Positions 22,862-27,200 of a DNA stretch of 27,200 bases are shown one piece after another (positions within the stretch are counted from its first letter, which is position 1; each line of letters opens with the position of its first letter). The stretch is from Kmv34 sp964524965 (lineage in GTDB: Bacteria; Aerophobota; Aerophobia; Aerophobales; B3-G15): assembly GCA_964524965.1 (NCBI GenBank), contig CAZGDY010000008.1, positions 1 to 27,200 of the forward strand. Reading direction: 5' to 3'. Position numbers and translations under genes: made by a program. Under the pieces are notes generated by a model, which worked only from the letters and a program-made list of their open reading frames with translations, was not told the DNA's origin and did not search any database.

Positions 22862-24025
22862 ATGGGGGGATATTATATAGGAACAGGACGCAAGGCAAGA
22901 AAGGCCTATGGATTTGATGAAGTAGCTTTGGTTCCCGGAAACCAAACCATCGACCCCCAAGATGTTGATATCCGTTGGAGTATAGGAAAAATTTTTTCTA
23001 AAGTTCCTATATTAGCAGCAGCTATGGATGGGGTAAGTGATGTTAATTTTGCTATTGAAATGGGGAAATTAGGGGGACTTACTGTGCTTAATTTGGGAGG
23101 AATTCAAACTCGTTACGATAATCCAAAGAAGGTAATTGAAGAAATAATTTGTTCTTCTCCTAAAAAAGCCGTTGAAATAATACAAAAAATTTATCGAGAG
23201 CCTATTAAAAAAAATCTAATTAGCGAAAGAATAACTCAGATAAAAAAGGCAAACATTCCCGTAATTGTTTCCTGTATCCCCCAACAAGCAAAAGAATTCG
23301 GGTTAATTGCTGAGAAAGCAGGAGCTGATATTCTCGTAATCCAAGCAACAGTCGTCACTGCCAAGTACCTGTCTTCAAAGCACCAAGCACTTGACTTCAA
23401 AAGTTTCCGCCAACAAATTTCAATCCCGATTATTGTTGGAAACTGTGTCACCTATAAAGCTGCTTATCAACTCATGGAGACGGGAATAGATGCAATTTTG
23501 GTAGGAGTTGGTCCAGGTGCAGCCTGCACCACAAGAGAAGTTCTGGGAGTGGGCGTACCTCAGGTAACAGCTACTGTAGATGTAGCAGCGGCTCGGGATG
23601 AATATTTAAAATACTCCGGACGCTATGTATCCATAATAACCGATGGGGGAATGAGAACGGGGGGAGATATATGTAAAGCCCTTGCCTCAGGAGCAGATGC
23701 AGTAATGATTGGATCATCTTTCGCCCGGGCAAAAGAGGCTCCAGGAAAAGGGTACCACTGGGGAATGGCTACTCCTGATGAAAACCTTCCTCGCGGAGCG
23801 AGAATATGGGTTGGTATAACAGGAACTCTAAAAGAAATATTATATGGGCCAACCCGCTTAGATGATGGATCTCAAAACTTAACCTGGGCTATAAAAACCA
23901 GCATGAGTTACTGTGGGGTTTCCACCATAAAACAAATGCATAGCATAGAAATGATAATTGCTCCTGCTATAAAAAGCGAAGGGAAATTCTTCCAGAAAAT
24001 TCAGCAGATAGCCAAGGAAAAATAA
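22862..24025 (+). CDS. guaB3: GuaB3-family IMP dehydrogenase-like protein (no CBS domains)
   Basis: This 387-aa (beta/alpha)8-barrel protein is of the IMP dehydrogenase/GMP reductase superfamily. The catalytic loop GVGPGAACTTR (215-225) carries the nucleophile Cys222; also visible are VPILAAAMDGVSD (48-60), TDGGMRTGGDICKALASGADAVMIGSSFA, and the flap region. The CBS pair of canonical GuaB is absent, and the length and N-terminus (YYIGTGRKARKAYGFDEVALVPG) match the GuaB3 group known from actinobacteria and cyanobacteria. SD AGGAGG lies in the end of prfB, 1 bp before this gene, so translation is coupled. Expected reaction is IMP to XMP with NAD+; a GMP reductase-like role is the alternative. 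Confidence 0.88.
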   Translation: MGGYYIGTGRKARKAYGFDEVALVPGNQTIDPQDVDIRWSIGKIFSKVPILAAAMDGVSDVNFAIEMGKLGGLTVLNLGGIQTRYDNPKKVIEEIICSSPKKAVEIIQKIYREPIKKNLISERITQIKKANIPVIVSCIPQQAKEFGLIAEKAGADILVIQATVVTAKYLSSKHQALDFKSFRQQISIPIIVGNCVTYKAAYQLMETGIDAILVGVGPGAACTTREVLGVGVPQVTATVDVAAARDEYLKYSGRYVSIITDGGMRTGGDICKALASGADAVMIGSSFARAKEAPGKGYHWGMATPDENLPRGARIWVGITGTLKEILYGPTRLDDGSQNLTWAIKTSMSYCGVSTIKQMHSIEMIIAPAIKSEGKFFQKIQQIAKEK

Positions 24026-24038
24026 GCAGCACTTATTT
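24020..24038. terminator. Weak AT-rich hairpin between guaB3 and rpmB
   Basis: AAATAAG (24020-24026) and CTTATTT (24032-24038) form a 7-bp stem with a 5-nt loop in the 14-bp gap between convergent genes, including the guaB3 stop. Low GC makes it doubtful as a terminator, but no other candidate exists there. Confidence 0.3.
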
Positions 24039-24039
24039 A

Positions 24040-24228
24040 TTAAACTAACTCAACCTTACCCGACTTTAGACAGGCTGTGCAAACATAAACCTTAGCAAAA
24101 CTATCTTTAATCTTAACTTTTTTTTTCTGAAGATTGGGCAACCATCTTCTCTTGGTTCTGTGTTTAGATTTACTTACCCTGTGCCCAACAGATGGGCTTT
24201 TACCACATATGCGACATTTGCGCGCCAT
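24040..24228 (-). CDS. rpmB: 50S ribosomal protein L28 (zinc-binding form)
   Basis: This 62-aa large-subunit protein begins MARKCRICGKSPSVGHRVSKSKHRTKRRW, a classical L28 start. Two CxxC pairs (Cys5-Cys8 and Cys50-Cys53 in YVCTACLKSGKV) mark the zinc-ribbon form, unlike the Cys-less paralogues used in zinc starvation. SD AAGGAG is upstream of the ATG. It is alone, convergent with guaB3 and not next to rpmG. Confidence 0.96.
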   Translation of the reverse strand: MARKCRICGKSPSVGHRVSKSKHRTKRRWLPNLQKKKVKIKDSFAKVYVCTACLKSGKVELV

Positions 24229-24335
24229 TAAGGTTGCTCCTTTTTAAATAATCCACAGTCTAGCAGTTCTAAACCTACTACCTAATAAACGATAAATGCA
24301 AACTGTTGGAATTTTTACTTCTTTAAATTAGCACA

Positions 24336-24365
24336 ATTTTATCAAAAAGCAAGCGAGTAAATCAA
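24336..24365 (-). promoter_or_regulatory. Candidate rpmB promoter
   Basis: TTGATT (24365-24360), 18 nt, TAAAAT (24341-24336). It would give a leader of about 100 nt before the ATG at 24228. No palindrome typical of a Zur site was seen. Confidence 0.4.
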
Positions 24366-24707
24366 ATAGCTGTTTAGAGCGAGAAAACAATCGATATTCC
24401 AATAGATAGTTTTGTAATTCCGATAGCAAACTCCGGCTGGTACAAAAGTGGAGCTTGGAAATTAAACTCTTATTGATTAGGAAAAAATCCCTGGAGATTG
24501 CTTTTATAACCTGCGTATAAATTTTTACCACTCAAATACAAACCACAGATGCTTTTCCCTCTGATAAAAAAACATATCCAAAATATAGAAAAAGGTTGTC
24601 TAAAAAATGAAAAAGAAAACACCTCATCTATTTATGAGTTAAACATTCTCAAGTTTTCCGTACAAATAAAAAATGATTTAACAGCAAACTACCCTTGCTT
24701 TTTAATC

Positions 24708-24735
24708 TAAAAATAACCGATTAAAAATAAATCGG
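24708..24735 (-). terminator. Terminator after the DUF169 gene
   Basis: CCGATT (24735-24730 on the minus strand) and AATCGG (24722-24717) form a 6-bp stem with a 7-nt loop, followed on the minus strand by TTATTTTTAG. It is about 30 nt past the stop codon. Confidence 0.6.
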
Positions 24736-24765
24736 GGTAAACATGCTCAAAGTCAGAACTTGTGC

Positions 24766-25518
24766 TTAGTATTTGGTTGAGACTCGTACTAAAGTAGCCT
24801 CAGGTACTGGTGCAATATATGGCTTGAACGGATAACGATATATAGAACCCTGGGCCTTCTCTATAAGTCTAACCATCCTTTTTAATTGGGAAAAAGGAAT
24901 CCCAACTATTAACTCATCTCCAGCTGCTGCGTGCCTGCGCTCACCAATATCTGCCAGTGCAAGCCTGATCTCACCTGTAAGATAGGGCACACTTAAAACC
25001 TCATTACAGCTTGCCCCATGGCCATTCGTTTCCAACTTTATTCTGTCACCACCGTCCCAAATGTTTGCATATACACAGGCAAGCATTTGCTCGGGAGTAC
25101 CAAACATTTGGACCACATCCGGATTAATCAGCATATCTTTCAAGGGACAAACGCCCAAGGCCTGGAATTTTCCAGTTTCAATGATCAAACGTCCTTCCAT
25201 TAATTTGGCAGCAGACTTAACATCCTCGGTCCATGCTCCGGCATTCCGTGTTCCGTCAAGCATTGTTTGGGGAGGTGCATAAAGTCCGGCTGAAGCACCA
25301 CCCATAGCACAAGCAGTTGCTGAATCCTTGGTAGCAGCTACAGCTTTATCATAAAAACGAGCCATCCCAATAAGTTGACACACCATAATATCATCGTTAA
25401 TAACCTGAAATTCTTCAGGAATATCCTCCACTTTCTTAAAAAACTTAATCCCTAGGGCCGGGGTTCTCAGTTTTAAGATGTTGTCTAACTTTTTTCCCAT
25501 TTCTTGAATGTCACTCAT
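24766..25518 (-). CDS. DUF169 family protein
   Basis: This 250-aa cytoplasmic protein is of the DUF169 family, whose function is not established. Conserved features include ALGIKFF near the start, an MVCQLIGMAR block, ATACAMGGASAGLY, GVCPLKDML, EQMLACVYAN and HGASCNEVLSVPYLTGEIRLALADIGERRHA. At least five Cys are spread over these blocks, consistent with metal or cofactor binding, but this is speculation. The frame opens at 25542, but AAGGAGGA sits 7 nt before the ATG at 25518 (MSDIQEM), so that start is chosen. It follows the MBL-fold gene by 84 bp, probably in one operon. Confidence 0.82.
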   Translation of the reverse strand: MSDIQEMGKKLDNILKLRTPALGIKFFKKVEDIPEEFQVINDDIMVCQLIGMARFYDKAVAATKDSATACAMGGASAGLYAPPQTMLDGTRNAGAWTEDVKSAAKLMEGRLIIETGKFQALGVCPLKDMLINPDVVQMFGTPEQMLACVYANIWDGGDRIKLETNGHGASCNEVLSVPYLTGEIRLALADIGERRHAAAGDELIVGIPFSQLKRMVRLIEKAQGSIYRYPFKPYIAPVPEATLVRVSTKY

Positions 25519-25602
25519 TATCATTCCTCCTTGATTAATCATTAGTCATTTATCTGTTATTCTCAACTTTATTTTCGAATTTTTTTATGATAAGACACTA
25601 CT

Positions 25603-26331
25603 TTATTCTGGTATCCTCTCCATGGTGGCAAAAGCCATCTCGTGAGAAGGGATAAGAATATCGGCAATTCCTTTTATATTTAAAACACACCAGTAAGCAT
25701 CTAATGCATTTGTGTGAATGCCTGGTGTGAAAAAAGGCCAATGAACTCCCATATCATCCGGAATGTTAAAATTATCATTAATACAGCAAAATCCCGTAAT
25801 AATTGCCAGACCTTTGTCCGTTTGTATGGCAACAGATTGAGTTCCTGGTGTATGACCAGGAGCGGGAATAACTCGAATACCCGGAAACAGCTCTTTTTCA
25901 CCATTAATTACCTGGAAATTGAGGTTTTCGTATAATTCTTTGGGATATATTGCTGCAAACAGCGGATGAGGCGCATAGGCAAACTTTAACTCTTTTTCCT
26001 GTACGATTACTTTGGCATTAGTACAAAGGTGAGTATTACCGTGATGATCAAAATGGAGATGAGTAGCAATAACGTAGTCTATGTCTTCAGGTTTTTTCCC
26101 GTATTTAGCCAGTGCTTCCTCAAATGTCTGCACGTCCTCGCCACCGTACCAGTATTTATCTATTGTTGCCGCATCAGCTGCTGCGTCCACTAAGATATCC
26201 ACACCATCAGCGTTAATATACCAGGCAACGCAAGGCATCTTGATTTCCTCCCCAAAGTAACCAAAATAAGTTTGGGTACTCTTGTCCGTACTAATCTTAG
26301 CTGTCATTACCGGGTAAATAACATGTCCCAT
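25603..26331 (-). CDS. Metallo-beta-lactamase-fold hydrolase (N-acyl homoserine lactonase-like)
   Basis: This 242-aa MBL-fold protein is similar in layout to AHL lactonase-type hydrolases. Ligand motifs are HLHFDHHGN (His91, His93, Asp95, His96), APGHTPG (His160) and IPSHE (His230). The metal-bridging Asp normally found in a tGD block is not seen; the aligned stretch reads IITGFCCIND, with Phe181 at that place and two Cys after it. The frame extends to 26361, but AGGAGG lies 7 nt before the ATG at 26331 (MGHVIYPV), so that start is used. A strong promoter and a leader hairpin precede it, and DUF169 follows. Substrate is unknown; the lactonase name reflects only family resemblance. Confidence 0.85.
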   Translation of the reverse strand: MGHVIYPVMTAKISTDKSTQTYFGYFGEEIKMPCVAWYINADGVDILVDAAADAATIDKYWYGGEDVQTFEEALAKYGKKPEDIDYVIATHLHFDHHGNTHLCTNAKVIVQEKELKFAYAPHPLFAAIYPKELYENLNFQVINGEKELFPGIRVIPAPGHTPGTQSVAIQTDKGLAIITGFCCINDNFNIPDDMGVHWPFFTPGIHTNALDAYWCVLNIKGIADILIPSHEMAFATMERIPE

Positions 26332-26390
26332 ATTCTTACCTCCTGTTTTTTTGTTTAACAAATCTCTTCAGCTTGTTCAATTAATTAATA

Positions 26391-26406
26391 CCCTCTTAAA
26401 AGAGGG
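26391..26406 (-). promoter_or_regulatory. Hairpin in the leader of the MBL-DUF169 operon
   Basis: CCCTCTT and AAGAGGG form a 7-bp inverted repeat with 2 nt between the arms, inside the predicted leader of about 130 nt, some 60 nt ahead of the start codon. The RNA after it (TATTAATTAATTG) is only partly U-rich, so it may be an attenuator, a stability element or a binding site. Confidence 0.45.
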
Positions 26407-26467
26407 GGAAAAAATTTGTTTTTTTATCAGTAAATATTTATTATCTACCTACCTTAATAATTTATTT

Positions 26468-26496
26468 ACCATAACAGAGGTACTAATTTTTGTCAA
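26468..26496 (-). promoter_or_regulatory. Promoter of the MBL-DUF169 operon
   Basis: TTGACA (26496-26491), 17 nt, TATGGT (26473-26468) with TGT extended -10. Start near 26461, leader about 130 nt. Confidence 0.8.
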
Positions 26497-26704
26497 ATTA
26501 TATTACACTTATAACGTACCTTTTTTATGCTAAAAAATCTTTTTACTCATACGCGATTTTTCCTTTCAACTTTCCTTAATTCTGCTAAAATATCCAGAGG
26601 CGCTAAGACAAAATTTTTCCATCTTCTCCGAACGGATTTAATAGCTCTCAGTCTAAAGCCGATAAAGTTTTCAATTTATACCAAAAATTTTGCAAAATAT
26701 TATC

Positions 26705-26733
26705 TTGACATCCTCCTATACACTTCTTATAAT
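26705..26733 (+). promoter_or_regulatory. Consensus sigma-70 promoter of the aspartate dehydrogenase gene
   Basis: Perfect TTGACA (26705-26710), 17-nt spacer, perfect TATAAT (26728-26733). Start near 26740 gives a leader of only about 20 nt. Confidence 0.9.
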
Positions 26734-26759
26734 GTGAAAATAAAAAATTAGGGAATAAA

Positions 26760-27200
26760 ATGAAAGTAGGGCTTATCGGGTGTGGAGCTATCGGCAGACA
26801 GATAGCTGAAGCTATAGATAAAGAAATCCATCAATTTAAGCTTTTATTAATTTATGACAAAGAGAAAGTAAAAATTGATTCCCTGATGCAAAATCTGAAT
26901 ATAAAACCGGGTATGGCTTTAAATATTAACCAAGTAGTAGAAAAGGCAGACCTCGTTGTAGAATCTGCTTCTCCTAAAGTTGTAGGAGAGTTACTTAACC
27001 TTGTTATGGAAAAAAGAAAAGATTTGCTCATTATGAGTACAGGAGGAATTTTGGAACATCTTAACACTTTAAAAAGAATAAAAAAAGAAAGAAGATGTAA
27101 AATATTCCTCCCATCAGGAGCAATAGCCGGATTAGATGGGATGTGTGCTGCTCGGGAAGAAGAAATATATTCCGTAACCTTAACTACCTCCAAACCTCCC
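26760..27200 (+). CDS. nadX: Aspartate dehydrogenase, NadX-like (partial)
   Basis: This enzyme oxidises L-aspartate to iminoaspartate with NAD(P)+, feeding quinolinate and NAD synthesis as an oxygen-independent alternative to NadB. The 147 codons present run off the window. The Rossmann motif MKVGLIGCGAIGRQIAEAI opens the protein; then come DLVVESASPKVV, IMSTGGILE and FLPSGAIAGLDGMCAA, with SVTLTTSKPP at the edge, all typical of the family. SD AGGGAA precedes the ATG by about 6 nt. The usual nadA/nadC neighbours are not within the window. The C-terminal catalytic part is not visible. Confidence 0.9.
   Translation, partial: MKVGLIGCGAIGRQIAEAIDKEIHQFKLLLIYDKEKVKIDSLMQNLNIKPGMALNINQVVEKADLVVESASPKVVGELLNLVMEKRKDLLIMSTGGILEHLNTLKRIKKERRCKIFLPSGAIAGLDGMCAAREEEIYSVTLTTSKPP

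Larger units (their letters stand above)
24229..24765. other. 537-bp AT-rich intergenic region
   Basis: No convincing gene was found. A 67-codon minus-strand ORF at 24328-24531 lacks an SD and any recognisable domain. The region contains a possible rpmB promoter (24336-24365), a terminator for the DUF169 gene (24708-24735), and a small inverted repeat CTCAT/ATGAG near 24630-24650. No tRNA-, riboswitch- or IS-like ends were recognised. Confidence 0.45.
26332..26759. other. 428-bp divergent intergenic region
   Basis: It holds the MBL-operon leader and promoter on the minus strand and the aspartate dehydrogenase promoter on the plus strand. About 200 bp between them (26500-26700) contain only short frames without SD or domain similarity on either strand, and no RNA gene was recognised. 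Confidence 0.5.

Noticed and set aside
24328..24531. 67-codon ORF on the minus strand in the rpmB-DUF169 gap
   Set aside because: No SD, biased low-complexity hydrophobic/Leu content and no recognisable motif; its 3' part overlaps a promoter-like element.
25519..25542. Upstream ATG for the DUF169 gene (25542)
   Set aside because: It would place the SD AAGGAGGA inside the coding region; that SD is ideally spaced for the ATG at 25518.
26332..26361. Upstream ATG for the MBL gene (26361)
   Set aside because: AGGAGG sits 7 nt before the ATG at 26331; the longer form adds a Lys-rich segment not expected in the family.
26527..26751. 74-codon plus-strand ORF before nadX
   Set aside because: No SD, no domain, and its end covers the consensus nadX promoter; probably chance.
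1..27200. CRISPR arrays, tRNA or rRNA genes, phage attachment sites
   Set aside because: Intergenic regions were read for regular repeats, cloverleaf-like segments and rRNA signatures; none was recognised.

Overview
This is an AT-rich window from a diderm (outer-membrane-bearing) bacterium. The evidence is LpxD (lipid A synthesis), a Skp/OmpH periplasmic chaperone, a beta-barrel-like outer-membrane protein, and a full RND/adaptor/TolC-type tripartite efflux set. Promoters are good sigma-70 types (TTGACA, about 17 nt, TATAAT-like), Shine-Dalgarno (SD) sequences are strong, and RF2 uses a programmed frameshift. The gene mix (zinc-type L28, CBS-less GuaB3-type IMP dehydrogenase, NEW3 protein beside an ABC-2 exporter, DUF169, aspartate dehydrogenase) fits a deep-branching, probably anaerobic uncultured lineage such as Atribacterota or Aerophobota. 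That placement is inference; no rRNA gene is present to settle it.

Layout. 1-4619 (minus): a yacP/NYN - phoH - 7TM-HD phosphodiesterase - ybeY - skp/ompH - lpxD run. It joins RNA maturation and c-di-AMP-type signalling genes to envelope genes. 4715-5815 (minus): an orphan MsmX/UgpC-type sugar ABC ATPase, ending in a strong terminator placed just before yacP. 6066-6938 (minus): an outer-membrane protein with a long leader and up to three tandem promoters. 7414-10546 (minus): PHP phosphoesterase - miaB - miaA. 10620-11005: a 356-bp internally deleted insertion sequence with terminal inverted repeats and perfect 15-bp flanking direct repeats, sitting in the divergent PHP/HU promoter region. 11138-11805 (plus): HU and an Mth938-like protein.

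11839-18371 (minus) is one transcription unit, marR - tolC - adaptor - RND - PII-like protein, with a probable MarR operator in its promoter. 18461-21594 (minus) encodes a NEW3-domain membrane protein, an ABC ATPase and an ABC-2 permease. Divergent from it, 21753-24025 (plus) carries prfB, with its autoregulatory +1 frameshift, and guaB3. rpmB (minus) follows convergently, then 537 bp without a convincing gene. 24766-26331 (minus) encodes a metallo-beta-lactamase-fold protein and a DUF169 protein. The window ends inside an aspartate dehydrogenase gene (plus) with a consensus promoter.

The observations most worth a second look are the miniature IS beside the PHP promoter, the PII-like protein in a MarR-controlled RND efflux operon, the PgpH-type phosphodiesterase lacking its extracellular sensor domain and overlapping ybeY by 92 nt, a zinc-ligand change in YbeY, and the missing metal-bridging Asp in the MBL-fold protein. 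I found no wholly new multi-gene defence-like system.
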